NCBI GenBank assembly: GCA_944322175.1
Contig: CALUOB010000004.1
Location: 1-50,970 of the forward strand
Source of the DNA: an uncultured Coriobacteriaceae bacterium
GTDB lineage: Bacteria; Actinomycetota; Coriobacteriia; Coriobacteriales; Coriobacteriaceae
Length of the DNA: 50,970 bases
Direction: 5' to 3'
Made by a program: the position numbers and the translations under genes. Below, one piece after another: positions 10,454-20,079 of the stretch. The number at the start of each line of letters is the position of its first letter. Position 1 is the stretch's first letter. Under the pieces are notes generated by a model. That model worked only from the letters and a program-made list of their open reading frames with translations, was not told the origin of the DNA and searched no databases.

Positions 10454-10512
10454 GTCTTAAATACCTTTCTTGATGCGGAGCCGCCGCACGGGCGGCTTCT
10501 CGCAACACGGAA

Positions 10513-11040
10513 CTAGAAGGGGATATCCTCGTCGTACACATCCACCTGGGGAGGCGTAGCCGGTGCCTGAGGCGCCGGGGCCGGAACCTGCTGCGGCGCA
10601 TAGCTTGCCTGCTGAGGCTGCTGGCCGTAGGCAGGCTGCTGCTGCGGCTGCTGGGCGTAGCCGCTCTGAGCCGGAGCCTGCTGCTGGGGAGCGTAACCCC
10701 CCTGGCCCTGGTTGCGAGACGAAAGGAACTCGATCTCGTCAACGATGACCTCGAGCTTGCTGCGACGCTGACCGTCGCGCTCCCAGCTGGAGTAACGGAG
10801 CTTGCCCTCGATTGCCACGCGCGTGCCCTTCGTGAGGAAGCGACGCAGCGCCTCGGCACGGGAGCCGAACATCGTGCAGTCAACGAAGTTCGGGTAGTCC
10901 TCCCACTCGCCGGTCTGCGGGTTGCGACGGCGGTCATTCACGGCAACGCCGAAGCTCATGACCTGGGTGCCGTTCGCAGTTGCGCGCATATCGGGATCGC
11001 GCGTGAGGTTTCCTGAAATGTTGACGCGGTTGATGCTCAT
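10513..11040 (-). CDS. ssb: single-stranded DNA-binding protein
   Basis: A protein of 175 residues. The N-terminal OB fold (INRVNISGNLTRDPD, then VPFGVAVN-like and FVDCTMFG) binds single-stranded DNA. A flexible Gln/Gly/Pro/Ala/Tyr-rich linker from about residue 113 leads to the acidic tip DEDIPF, the docking site for partner proteins. I chose ATG 11040; a GTG at 11049 would add three residues but sits almost on top of the AGAGG ribosome site. The location between rpsF and rpsR is the standard bacterial order. Confidence 0.95.
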   Translation of the reverse strand: MSINRVNISGNLTRDPDMRATANGTQVMSFGVAVNDRRRNPQTGEWEDYPNFVDCTMFGSRAEALRRFLTKGTRVAIEGKLRYSSWERDGQRRSKLEVIVDEIEFLSSRNQGQGGYAPQQQAPAQSGYAQQPQQQPAYGQQPQQASYAPQQVPAPAPQAPATPPQVDVYDEDIPF

Positions 11041-11107
11041 TGAGCTCACGACCTCTCATAGACGGGATAATCCCGTGTGCGGCCACACGTGCGGCCGCCT
11101 TCCTGCG

Positions 11108-11401
11108 TTACTCCTGCTCGGGGCGAGCAACGATCATGTGGCGGACCACCGCGTCGGTGATGCGCAGCACGCGATCGAGCTCGGCGATCTGCGTGGGATC
11201 AGCATGGAAGTTGATGAGCGTGTAGTCGCCGTCGGTCAGGTGGTTGATCTCGTAAGCGAGCTTGCGCTTACCCCACTCCTCGACGTTATCGACCTTGCCG
11301 TCACCCTCGGCGATCGTGACGTCGATGCGCTTCATAACAGCAGCGCGCGTCTCGGGATCGAGGGACGGATCGACAAAAAACAGCAGTTCGTAAGCCTTCA
11401 T
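11108..11401 (-). CDS. rpsF: 30S ribosomal protein S6
   Basis: A protein of 97 residues. The start KAYELLFFVDPSLD and the segment GKRKLAYEINHLTDGDYTLINF are typical of S6. It is first in the rpsF-ssb-rpsR-rplI operon. The strong ribosome site GGAGGAGGTG ends 5 bases before the ATG at 11401, so the seven-residue upstream extension starting at 11422 is probably not translated. Confidence 0.96.
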   Translation of the reverse strand: MKAYELLFFVDPSLDPETRAAVMKRIDVTIAEGDGKVDNVEEWGKRKLAYEINHLTDGDYTLINFHADPTQIAELDRVLRITDAVVRHMIVARPEQE

Positions 11402-11425
11402 TTTGTCACCTCCTCCGGACATAAG

Positions 11426-11456
11426 GCCTTGGGTCGTGAAGGTTAGCGCCCAAGGC
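11426..11456 (-). promoter_or_regulatory. hairpin in the rpsF leader, possible S6:S18 control site
   Basis: An 8 bp perfect stem (11426-11433 with 11449-11456) with a 15-base loop lies 25 bases upstream of rpsF. Leaders of rpsF operons in many bacteria carry a structure bound by S6:S18. I cannot confirm the bulged CCG feature, so the link is tentative. Confidence 0.3.
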
Positions 11457-11472
11457 AGGAAAGGACTGGTTA

Positions 11473-11501
11473 AGTGTAGCGTTGCACCATCAACCGCGCA
11501 A
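11473..11501 (-). promoter_or_regulatory. candidate promoter of the rpsF operon
   Basis: On the minus strand TTGCGC (11501-11496) and TACACT (11478-11473) are separated by 17 bases, placing transcription start about 65 bases ahead of rpsF. Confidence 0.5.
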
Positions 11502-11731
11502 GCCGCTCGCTTCTCTCACCGCACGAGAACCACGAGCTTCACATGTTGCGCACAGCGCCCGGACTTCCATGCCGAATGGACCCTAGACCATGATCTCGCA
11601 GGCGCCCGACCGTTTTCAAAAATCTTCACCGACTGGTTGTGGGCGCGTATCCTGCCCTGAGCTGACCCCGGATCCAACCATGTGGAAAACTCAGACAAGA
11701 TGGGGGGCACTCGCGGCCGGAAGCTGGGGCG

Positions 11732-12586
11732 CTACGCGTTGTCGGTGGGAAGCGGATCCGCCGATCTGCCCCAGCGACGAACCTGGAACCGATTGAACCA
11801 CTGTCCCATAGCGTTGACCGTGATAAGGCGGCCGACCACATAGAGCGCAAGGTACGCAAAGACGCAGACCACCGCCGCGGCGATGATCGCAACCACCGGC
11901 AAAACCGCCGTTGACGCGAGCTCGGGCACCGTCATCCCGTAAGAGGCCGCATCAAAGATAAATGCCGTCGGAAGCAGGAGGACCAGGCCGACCGTTACCG
12001 CAACCGTCGCAAAGACCGCCTGAATGAGATTCGCGAGTACCGACACGAGAAAGACGTGCAAAAAGCCTCCGAGGTCGCGGCTGATCATCTGCACGATGCG
12101 GTCAACGCGCCAGCCGGCGCTGAACTTATCGTACAGCGTAAGACGCAGGGCGCACGCGCTGATAAACGTGTCAGACAGAGCGCCTACAACGACCGTCGCC
12201 GCCATAGCGAAGAGCGTTCCGGCGATAAGGCCGGGCACAACGTTTAAGGGCGAGAGACCGGCAACGAGCGATCCGGCACTTATCCCCACGACGGGGAGAA
12301 ACGACGTAGCTATGCCGACAATGATCGCCTGGAGCACCGTGAGACAGAGCACGAGGGCTCCTGTGGCGAGCACCTTGCCGTAGCGCACGCCTTGCTGCTT
12401 GGGAGCGGCGTCGACGCCCCAAGCGGTGAGGCGCGCCCACTCATAGGCATAACCGAGCAGTGCAATCTGCCCGAGGACGGGAATCACGCCGACCAGCGTG
12501 AGCAGGCACACCGGCTTAAGCCAGCCCTTATCGCGCGTCAACATACGCCACGACGAAACGAACCCGAGGTTGTCGGCGTTCTTCAT
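11732..12586 (-). CDS. DUF4013-type integral membrane protein
   Basis: A protein of 284 residues with several hydrophobic spans (for example LTLVGVIPVLGQIALLGYAY, a stretch around residues 75-100, and TAVLPVVAIIAAAVVCVFAY). The start, with a short soluble helix followed by LLTLVGVIPVLGQIALLGY and the residues EWARLTAWG, resembles DUF4013 proteins, whose function is not known. It stands alone, upstream of rpsF on the same strand with a 300 bp gap holding the rpsF promoter. Confidence 0.75.
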   Translation of the reverse strand: MKNADNLGFVSSWRMLTRDKGWLKPVCLLTLVGVIPVLGQIALLGYAYEWARLTAWGVDAAPKQQGVRYGKVLATGALVLCLTVLQAIIVGIATSFLPVVGISAGSLVAGLSPLNVVPGLIAGTLFAMAATVVVGALSDTFISACALRLTLYDKFSAGWRVDRIVQMISRDLGGFLHVFLVSVLANLIQAVFATVAVTVGLVLLLPTAFIFDAASYGMTVPELASTAVLPVVAIIAAAVVCVFAYLALYVVGRLITVNAMGQWFNRFQVRRWGRSADPLPTDNA

Positions 12587-12680
12587 GCAGTCCCCTTTCT
12601 CGGTTACGCCCAGTCTAGGGGAGTTTTACGAAGGCTGGCAGAACTTAATACACCTTTAAGTGGCACGACCGCAACCGCCG

Positions 12681-12880
12681 CAAGATTACGCAGAGCCGCG
12701 GATCTGCCGCAAAAGCGATCAGGCGCACGACGAGAGGGGAACATGCGCCCCGCAAGATTACGCAGGAAAACGGACCTACCGGGAGATTGCGCAGCCCGAC
12801 GGCTCTACGGCCCCGTTTTTGTCGATAAACGCGGCCCGGTGCGTAATCTTGTGGCACATACGGGGAGAAGCGCAATCTTC
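12681..12880. repeat. dispersed intergenic repeat, copy 2 (AAGATTACGCAG units in opposed orientation)
   Basis: The second copy of the repeat seen at 3317-3444. Direct units start at 12682, 12754 and, diverged (AGATTGCGCAG), at 12784. The core has TTGTCGATAAACGCGG. Inverted units follow at 12839-12851 (TGCGTAATCTTG) and 12868-12880 (AGCGCAATCTTC). Neighbouring units are again mostly 28-29 bp apart. It lies upstream of the DUF4013 gene. Confidence 0.75.
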
Positions 12881-12964
12881 AGACGCGCGACCTTCTCCAA
12901 GCAGGGGAAAAGCGCCCTCCCGATGCCGGGAACCACCGAACAACCTGCGTCCCTATCGGGGTCG

Positions 12965-13103
12965 GGCGGAGGAGGAGGGATTCGGCGCGGCTGGCGCCGC
13001 GCGCTCGCTCGGGCGCCACGCACCTTCGCGCGCTCACTACGGAGAGGCCACAGACCTCTCCGCTTAACGTTCGCGCCCTCAACAGGGTTCGAACCCCTCC
13101 TCC
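12965..13103 (-). repeat. tRNA-Ser(CGA)-associated structured element
   Basis: On the minus strand, downstream of tRNA-Ser(CGA) and its terminator. It begins with an inverted copy of the tRNA 3' end (13103-13085, GGAGGAGGGGTTCGAACCC). A GC-rich core of about 100 bp follows. It ends with a 20-base exact copy of the tRNA 3' end (12984-12965, equal to 13185-13166). The ends can pair with each other over 14 bp. The core matches those at 21653-21750 and 50801-50893, with a different but still paired hairpin (arms GGAGAGG and CCTCTCC). Confidence 0.75.
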
Positions 13104-13111
13104 TGCACGTA

Positions 13112-13150
13112 ACAGAAAGGAGCCCGGAATCGGGATGATTCCGGGCTCCT
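13112..13150 (-). terminator. terminator of the tRNA-Ser pair
   Basis: A 13 bp perfect stem (13118-13130 with 13138-13150), 7-base loop, followed on the minus strand by TTTCTGTT. It sits 15 bases past the tRNA-Ser(CGA) CCA end. Confidence 0.85.
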
Positions 13151-13164
13151 AGCTCAATTCATAA

Positions 13165-13257
13165 TGGCGGAGGAGGAGGGATTCGAACCCTCGTACCCGG
13201 GGATACCGGGTAAACGGTTTTCGAGACCGCCGCATTCAACCACTCTGCCACCCCTCC
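13165..13257 (-). tRNA. tRNA-Ser (anticodon CGA)
   Basis: 93 bases including an encoded CCA. The seven-pair acceptor stem (GGAGGGG with CTCCTCC, one G-T pair), discriminator G, a long variable arm typical of class II tRNAs, the T loop TTCGAAT and a CGA anticodon flanked by T and A give serine for UCG codons. Confidence 0.95.
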
Positions 13258-13315
13258 GCATGGGGTGAAACGGCGCCTTACCGAGAAAACTCGGGGGCGC
13301 CGGAGGTTAAGCAAC

Positions 13316-13406
13316 TGGCGGAGAGTCGGGGATTTGAACCCCGGAGACGGTTTTGCCGCCTACACGATTTCCAATCGTGCTCCTTCGGCCACTCGGACAA
13401 CTCTCC
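13316..13406 (-). tRNA. tRNA-Ser (anticodon GGA)
   Basis: 91 bases including an encoded CCA. The anticodon loop is TTGGAAA between ACGA- and TCGT-type arms, and a long variable arm is present. It lies 58 bp upstream of tRNA-Ser(CGA) on the same strand, so both are probably one transcript. A small hairpin lies between them. Confidence 0.95.
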
Positions 13407-13422
13407 GTTCATAGCAGGGGAC

Positions 13423-13450
13423 ATTTTACCGTATCTGACCCATATTGCAA
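13423..13450 (-). promoter_or_regulatory. candidate promoter of the tRNA-Ser pair
   Basis: On the minus strand TTGCAA (13450-13445), a 16-base spacer and TAAAAT (13428-13423) lie 16 bases upstream of tRNA-Ser(GGA). Confidence 0.5.
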
Positions 13451-13678
13451 GCCCTTTACGCAAAGGATTTGCCGCTCCGGGCAATCGGTTCACATCCTCA
13501 CCACTGCCCGGGCGCGCCTACCCGCCGAATACTTTACATAAGCCTGACATGCCCCTTACACATCAACAGCGCTATGCCCGATACCTTATAGAAATGCCCA
13601 CAACATTTTGTGCAATATCAGCCGGCGACCCCGAAACACAGCCCCCTCATCGCGCACTCTACGTATGAAAGGACCGTC

Positions 13679-14410
13679 ATGGGCCGACCCAGCGACATCG
13701 GAAGGCGCGTAAGAGCCGCCCAAGGCAATGCGCGCAAAGCCGATGACCTGGTGCGCGACTACCTTCCGTTCATCAAGGCCGAGACGGCAAAGTTCCTGTC
13801 GCGGCCCCCGATTGAAGGGCGGGACGACGAGCTCAGCATTGCGCTCTTCGCCTTCCACGAGGCGATCATGTCTTACGACGGCAAGCGCGGCGCGTTCATC
13901 CCGTTCGCAGCGCGCGCCATTCGCAATCGCTTGATCGACTTTACCAGGCGAGAAGCGCGGCACGCCCACACGGTCTCGCTCGATCAGCCACTCGACGAGG
14001 AGGGCGGCACGCTTGGCGACAACATCGGCACAGAAACAGCCGAACTCCATGATCTCGGCGACCGTGAGGCAACGCGGCAGGAGATCGCGTCCTACGCTGC
14101 CGCCCTCTCCGAATACGGCATCGCGTTCGTCGACGTGGCGGAAAGCTGCCCGAAGCAGGAGCGAACCCTCGACGCGTGCCGGCGCGTTCTCGCCTGTGCG
14201 CGCGAAAACCCTGAACTTCTCGACAAACTCGAGTCCTCGAAAAAGCTCCCTATGGCCGCACTGGCGAAGAAAAGCGGCATTGACCGCAAGACGCTCGAGC
14301 GTCACAGGCGCTATCTCGTGGCGCTGCTCGTTGCCTACACCAACGGATTCGAGATCATCCGCGGTCATCTGCGGGCAGTTGCCGTACCGGGTGGAAGGAG
14401 CGCGCAATGA
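13679..14410 (+). CDS. SigI-type RNA polymerase sigma factor
   Basis: A protein of 243 residues. The N-terminal half has a sigma region 2 pattern: DDLVRDYLPFIKAETAKFLS, then DDELSIALFAFHEAIMSYD and FAARAIRNRLIDFTRRE. The C-terminal part (LPMAALAKKSGIDRKTLERH) is a helix-turn-helix like that of SigI rather than a normal sigma-4. SigI factors direct transcription of stress or cell-surface genes in Bacillus and Clostridium. I chose ATG 13679, with AAAGGA five bases ahead. The stop codon overlaps the start of the next gene (ATGA), and that gene encodes an RsgI-like protein, which strongly supports the SigI call. Confidence 0.85.
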   Translation: MGRPSDIGRRVRAAQGNARKADDLVRDYLPFIKAETAKFLSRPPIEGRDDELSIALFAFHEAIMSYDGKRGAFIPFAARAIRNRLIDFTRREARHAHTVSLDQPLDEEGGTLGDNIGTETAELHDLGDREATRQEIASYAAALSEYGIAFVDVAESCPKQERTLDACRRVLACARENPELLDKLESSKKLPMAALAKKSGIDRKTLERHRRYLVALLVAYTNGFEIIRGHLRAVAVPGGRSAQ

Positions 14411-15258
14411 CGTACCTCGTCCTTGAATGCGGTCTTTCCTACGCGGTCGTGCTGAGCGACGACGGCCGCTACCTCACGGTCCCGAACCTCGGCTATCAGG
14501 TGGGCGAGACCCTGAGCGAGGTCGTCGTGCTCCCTGAGGCGACGCCCGAACCGCGCAGGCGCCTGAGCGTGGTGCACGGACGAGCCTTGCGGGCTCTCGC
14601 AGCGGCGGCGTGCCTGTGTGCTTTGGCGGCGGGCGGCGCAGCATGGCAGTCGCCCATGGGCACAGTTCACATGAGCATCAATCCCGAGGTGTCGGCCGAC
14701 GTCAACCGCTTTGACCGCGTCGTTGCACTCGAAGGGGACAATGACGATGGACAGGCGCTTGTCGACGGGTATTGGGCGTACGGCAAAGACATCCGCACGG
14801 TGACCAACGAGCTTGCGGACCGAGCCGAAGACATGGGCTACCTCGACGAAGATGGCACGATCGAGATTGACGTCACGTCGCAAAACGACGAATGGCGCAT
14901 CGTGCTCGAGGATCAGCTCATCGAGGAGCTCGTGATTCACGTTGACGGGTCGGTGACCGTGCAGCGCTACGGCGCCGGCGCAGAAAATACTGGCGAGGGG
15001 AGCGACGATCCGATGCTGCCGGCGGCAGGAACGGATGAGGGCGACGACGGTGATGACAAACGACAGGAAGTGGTCGTGCCAACCGCCGAGGTGCCGGAAC
15101 AGCCTCAGCCAGCTACCGAGACGCCTACTGCCGCAGCACCGTCCAACCAAGCCCATGGCGACGATGACGATGATTGGGACGACGACGGCTGGGGCAGCGA
15201 CGACGATGATGACGACTGGGACGACGATGAGGATGATGATGATGATGAAGAAGACTAG
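14407..15258 (+). CDS. RsgI-like membrane anti-sigma factor with acidic tail
   Basis: A protein of 283 residues, coupled by a 4-base ATGA overlap to the sigma gene. Residues 1-55 match the cytoplasmic RsgI N-terminal domain that binds SigI (ECGLSYAVVLSDDGRYLTVP). One membrane span lies near residues 60-80 (ALRALAAAACLCALAAGGAA). The outside part has MSINPEVSADVNRFDRVVAL, as in the RsgI middle domain. The last 55 residues are rich in Asp and Trp (DDDDWDDDGWGSDDDDDD). No sugar-binding or protease module is seen, so what it senses is unknown. The acidic tail may bind divalent ions; that is inference. Confidence 0.8.
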   Translation: MTYLVLECGLSYAVVLSDDGRYLTVPNLGYQVGETLSEVVVLPEATPEPRRRLSVVHGRALRALAAAACLCALAAGGAAWQSPMGTVHMSINPEVSADVNRFDRVVALEGDNDDGQALVDGYWAYGKDIRTVTNELADRAEDMGYLDEDGTIEIDVTSQNDEWRIVLEDQLIEELVIHVDGSVTVQRYGAGAENTGEGSDDPMLPAAGTDEGDDGDDKRQEVVVPTAEVPEQPQPATETPTAAAPSNQAHGDDDDDWDDDGWGSDDDDDDWDDDEDDDDDEED

Positions 15259-15393
15259 CGCCCAGCTGTGACCAGGGACCTCAAAGAAAAAGAAAAAAAC
15301 TTTCGAGCGACCCCGGTTTTACCCTCTGCCCCCCGCAGTCTACGGGTGTAAGGCGGAAAACAACACACCGTCCCACGACCAAAGGAGAGAACG

Positions 15394-16344
15394 ATGAAGA
15401 AGACCAAGATGACCCACGTCCTCGCCGGCCTCGGACTGTGCGCGTGCATGTGCGCCGCACTCACCGGATGCGGAACCAACGCTCCCGAAGCGAAAGGGGC
15501 TGCAACCGCTCAGGCGATCGGAAGCATCCTCCTCAGCGTTAACCCTGAGATCGAGATCAGCTACGACGCCGAAGGCCAGGTCGTAGAGCTCGAAGGCGTC
15601 AACGACGACGGCCAGAAAATCGTCACCGACTACCGCGACTACGAGGGTCGCCAGGCAAGCGAGGTCGTAGGCGAGCTCGTGACCGCCATCGACGAGGACG
15701 GTTACTTCGCCGACGGTATCGGCGGGCACGAGAAGAACATCGTCCTCAAGCTCACCGAGGGGTCCGCGTACCCCGACGACGCGTTCCTGGACGACATTGC
15801 TCAGCAGGCTCGCAACTCCGTGGAGAAGCGCGGCGTGACCTCCAAGGCCTACGCCATCAACGACGACGACCTCGACAAGAACGGCCTGATCGGCATCGAG
15901 GCGGCGCAGGAGCTCGTCCTCGGTCAGCTTGGAATCGACCCTGCCACGGCGACTTTCCACGACCACGAGTACGAACTTGACGATGGCGTGTACGAGCTCG
16001 AGTTCACCGCCGACGGCGTCGAGTACGACTACGAGGTCGACGCACGAACCGGCAAGATTCTCGAAGCTGACTTTGAGCGAAACGACGATTGGGATGACCG
16101 CGACGATTGGGCCCCCTCGGGCGGAACGGCGGCCGCCGGCGTCGACATCGATGACGATGACTGGGACGATGCCGACGGCCGAGACGACGACTGGGACGAC
16201 GACATCGATGATCGCGATGACATCGACGACCGAGACGACGATGACTGGGATGACGATCGTGACGACGATGATGATCGCGACGACGATGATGACGATGATG
16301 ACGATGACGATGATCGCGACGACGACGACGGCTGGGATGACTAA
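15394..16344 (+). CDS. lipoprotein with RsgI-like and PepSY-like domains and Asp-rich tail
   Basis: A protein of 316 residues. A signal peptide ends in the lipobox LTGC with Cys26, so it should be anchored on the outer face of the membrane. Residues about 45-70 (LLSVNPEIEISYDAEGQVVELEG) repeat the outside domain of the preceding RsgI-like protein. Residues about 167-230 look like a PepSY domain ending YEVDARTGKILEAD. The last 80 residues are almost all Asp with Trp, Arg and Gly. The 135 bp gap and shared tail suggest one functional unit with the sigma/anti-sigma pair. The low-complexity tail is coded by GAC/GAT runs. Confidence 0.8.
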   Translation: MKKTKMTHVLAGLGLCACMCAALTGCGTNAPEAKGAATAQAIGSILLSVNPEIEISYDAEGQVVELEGVNDDGQKIVTDYRDYEGRQASEVVGELVTAIDEDGYFADGIGGHEKNIVLKLTEGSAYPDDAFLDDIAQQARNSVEKRGVTSKAYAINDDDLDKNGLIGIEAAQELVLGQLGIDPATATFHDHEYELDDGVYELEFTADGVEYDYEVDARTGKILEADFERNDDWDDRDDWAPSGGTAAAGVDIDDDDWDDADGRDDDWDDDIDDRDDIDDRDDDDWDDDRDDDDDRDDDDDDDDDDDDRDDDDGWDD

Positions 16345-16410
16345 CCGCGCAAGCAAGCTGGCCGAATATGCACCCGAGCGCGCATAGCACCTACGCTAGG
16401 CTCACATAAT

Positions 16411-16443
16411 GGAGCGGCGCCTGATTCAGGCGCCGCTCCTTTT
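16411..16443 (+). terminator. terminator after the lipoprotein gene
   Basis: A 14 bp stem (16411-16424 with 16426-16439) followed by TTTT. It ends the sigma/anti-sigma/lipoprotein cluster. Confidence 0.8.
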
Positions 16444-16576
16444 CCGCAAGCACCGCGTGCCGCTCACCGTAAACCGCCGGGAAGAGTTCACGCAACACAC
16501 CGGCGAGGTTCGCGGTAGACTGTCCCTGTTTTTCCTTTGCACCATATCCCGTTCGCCTACCTACGACAGGAGAACT

Positions 16577-17329
16577 GTGGACGTCGACTTGCTTGGCCTC
16601 ATCACCAGCTCGCTCTTTACCACGATCCCGCCCGACACCGCCTCGGTAGCTATCCCGCTTTGGATGGACCTGCTCGCCGCAGCCACCGGCAGCGTCGGGG
16701 GCGCGCTCATCGCACGTGAATACAAGCTCGACCTGCTCGGCGGCATCGCTATGGGAATCACCACCGGGCTCGGCGGAGGTCTTCTACGCGACATGATCCT
16801 TCAGGTCGGAAACGTCTACATCCTGCGAGAACCTCTCGCCATACCGGTCTGCGCCGCTGCAGCGGCGGCCGTGCTGCTCTTCCCCCGCGCCATCGCCAAC
16901 CAGGACCGGCTCTTCAACCTGCTTGACATTTTCGCCGTGGGACTCTTTGCCGCTATCGGCGCCGATAAGGCCCTGGTTCGCGGATTCGAGCCCGCCGTCT
17001 GCATCATCATGGGGTTCTTCACCGCCGTGGGCGGCGGCATGCTACGCGACATCTGTATCAACCGCACACCGGCGATCTTCCGCAAGAGCAACCTCTACGC
17101 ACTCGCCGCCATTGCCGGATCATGCGCGTTTTTAGTTGCAGCGTGGATGCTGCATCTTCAGAAGGTGGGGTGCGCCGTCGTCTGCGTCGCTGTAACCATG
17201 GGGCTCAGATACTTCTCGCTTCACTTCAACATCCAGTCGCCTGACCCCGATGATCTCGATCTCAGCCCGGTTGTGGCCAAACCGATCCGGTCCGCCAAGC
17301 GCGCCATCACGAAAAAGCGACGCCACTAA
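16577..17329 (+). CDS. TRIC/UPF0126 family membrane channel protein
   Basis: A protein of 250 residues. It has two related halves, each with the glycine-rich pattern of this family: GITTGLGGGLLRDMIL and FFTAVGGGMLRDICI. About seven hydrophobic spans are visible. Bacterial TRIC homologues form trimeric cation (potassium) channels; some UPF0126 members may instead carry small solutes. The start is GTG 16577, with AGGAG four bases ahead; the longer upstream frame runs through the preceding terminator. It stands alone, convergent with typA. Confidence 0.85.
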   Translation: MDVDLLGLITSSLFTTIPPDTASVAIPLWMDLLAAATGSVGGALIAREYKLDLLGGIAMGITTGLGGGLLRDMILQVGNVYILREPLAIPVCAAAAAAVLLFPRAIANQDRLFNLLDIFAVGLFAAIGADKALVRGFEPAVCIIMGFFTAVGGGMLRDICINRTPAIFRKSNLYALAAIAGSCAFLVAAWMLHLQKVGCAVVCVAVTMGLRYFSLHFNIQSPDPDDLDLSPVVAKPIRSAKRAITKKRRH

Positions 17330-17414
17330 CGGGCGGACGAGCGCGATTCCCAGTATTCCCGGCTCTTTTCGTGGCTTCACCGGCTATCCGGGGCTCCTCG
17401 TCACAAGGTTTTTT

Positions 17415-17539
17415 CGGATATTCGAGTACTTTTGCGCAACCACTCAGTACAACAAAAACCCGCAGGCTTTTTACCTGCGGGTTTTCAAAACATAAGGTAC
17501 CTTATATTCGAAGGTTTTCAAAAAGTATTCGAATATCCG
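17415..17539. repeat. long inverted repeat flanking the terminator between convergent genes
   Basis: CGGATATTCGAGTACTTTTG (17415-17434) and its near-complement at 17519-17539 (one indel, one mismatch) flank about 85 bp that includes the terminator at 17455-17485 and the palindrome ATAAGGTACCTTAT (17492-17505). The stretch is AT-rich against the surrounding genome. The rest of the 17330-17632 gap holds nothing I recognise. Confidence 0.6.
17455..17485. terminator. bidirectional terminator between the TRIC gene and typA
   Basis: A 12 bp perfect stem (AAAACCCGCAGG, 17455-17466, with 17474-17485) has T runs on both strands, suited to both converging genes. Confidence 0.85.
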
Positions 17540-17632
17540 TCAAAACATTCTGAAGGCATCAGGATCGACCGCGAAATTGCGCGGGAACGCCGAGAACAAT
17601 CGGTGAACCCGCGCTGTAAACCGCTGAAGTCG

Positions 17633-19471
<1,839 letters not shown>

Positions 19472-19605
19472 GGATCCCCCGCTCAGATCTGGTGTTTCAA
19501 ACCAGCCTATTGTAGCGAGTTGACGCTGGTCGCGGCAGGCGATCACGCGTATTTCACAGGCTGCGAGGGCAGGACGCCCCACCCGCAGCCCAAAGCGCTC
19601 GATTG

Positions 19606-20079
19606 TTAGACGAGAAGATCCTCTTCGCCCGCCGGCTCGGGATCGGCCCAGCCAAAGGCGTCGCCGGCGCCGATGCCCTCCACGAGCACATAAGCGGAAT
19701 ACCCGCAAGGCGCGCCCTTCTCGCCAAAGCTCACAAGGAGCGCGTCGCGATAAGCGCCCGGGTCGGACGGAGCGTTGCCGTCGCGCACGTAGCCCAGGTA
19801 ACCGTAGGCATAGCGCACCGCACGGCCGATCTTGTCCTCGGGGTAGCCAAGCGCCGCAGCCTTCTGCACATGCTCGCGCGCGGCGAGCAGGCACTCGTCT
19901 TCTCCGTCGCCCGAAAGCGCCACAACGCTGCGGTTTCCCTTGGCATCCTCCAAGGCAACGGCCACGCCCGGGTCCTCTCCAGCAGCAAGGGCGTCGAGAA
20001 GCTCGCCGATCAGATCGCAGGTCATGGCATCGAGCTCGGGCGACACGCCGCCGGATTCACGCTGGTTGTTCTTCGTCAC
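19606..20079 (-). CDS. conserved-looking protein of unknown function, coupled to a J-domain gene
   Basis: A protein of 157 residues that I do not recognise. It is acidic, with no signal peptide or membrane span. It has a helical stretch (EHVQKAAALGYPEDKIGRAV) and ends in acidic residues. The GTG start at 20079 overlaps the TGA of the upstream J-domain gene (GTGA), and GAAGGGATC lies just ahead, so the two are probably translated together. A longer frame from 20175 would run inside the J-domain gene and is unlikely. A domain search would be needed for any function. Confidence 0.7.
   Translation of the reverse strand: MTKNNQRESGGVSPELDAMTCDLIGELLDALAAGEDPGVAVALEDAKGNRSVVALSGDGEDECLLAAREHVQKAAALGYPEDKIGRAVRYAYGYLGYVRDGNAPSDPGAYRDALLVSFGEKGAPCGYSAYVLVEGIGAGDAFGWADPEPAGEEDLLV

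Noticed and set aside
12672-13067. Open frames across the 29 bp repeat as a protein gene
   Set aside because: The two copies read through in different frames and strands, no ribosome site or protein pattern is seen, and the conserved parts are symmetrical rather than codon-like.
12965-13103. Integrated prophage or large mobile element at tRNA-Ser
   Set aside because: Only about 140 bp lie between the tRNA end copies and no integrase or phage gene is present.
15030-16340. Asp-rich repeats as a frameshifted or spurious gene end
   Set aside because: The frames stay open with normal stops, the same kind of tail occurs in both neighbouring outside proteins, and a terminator follows.
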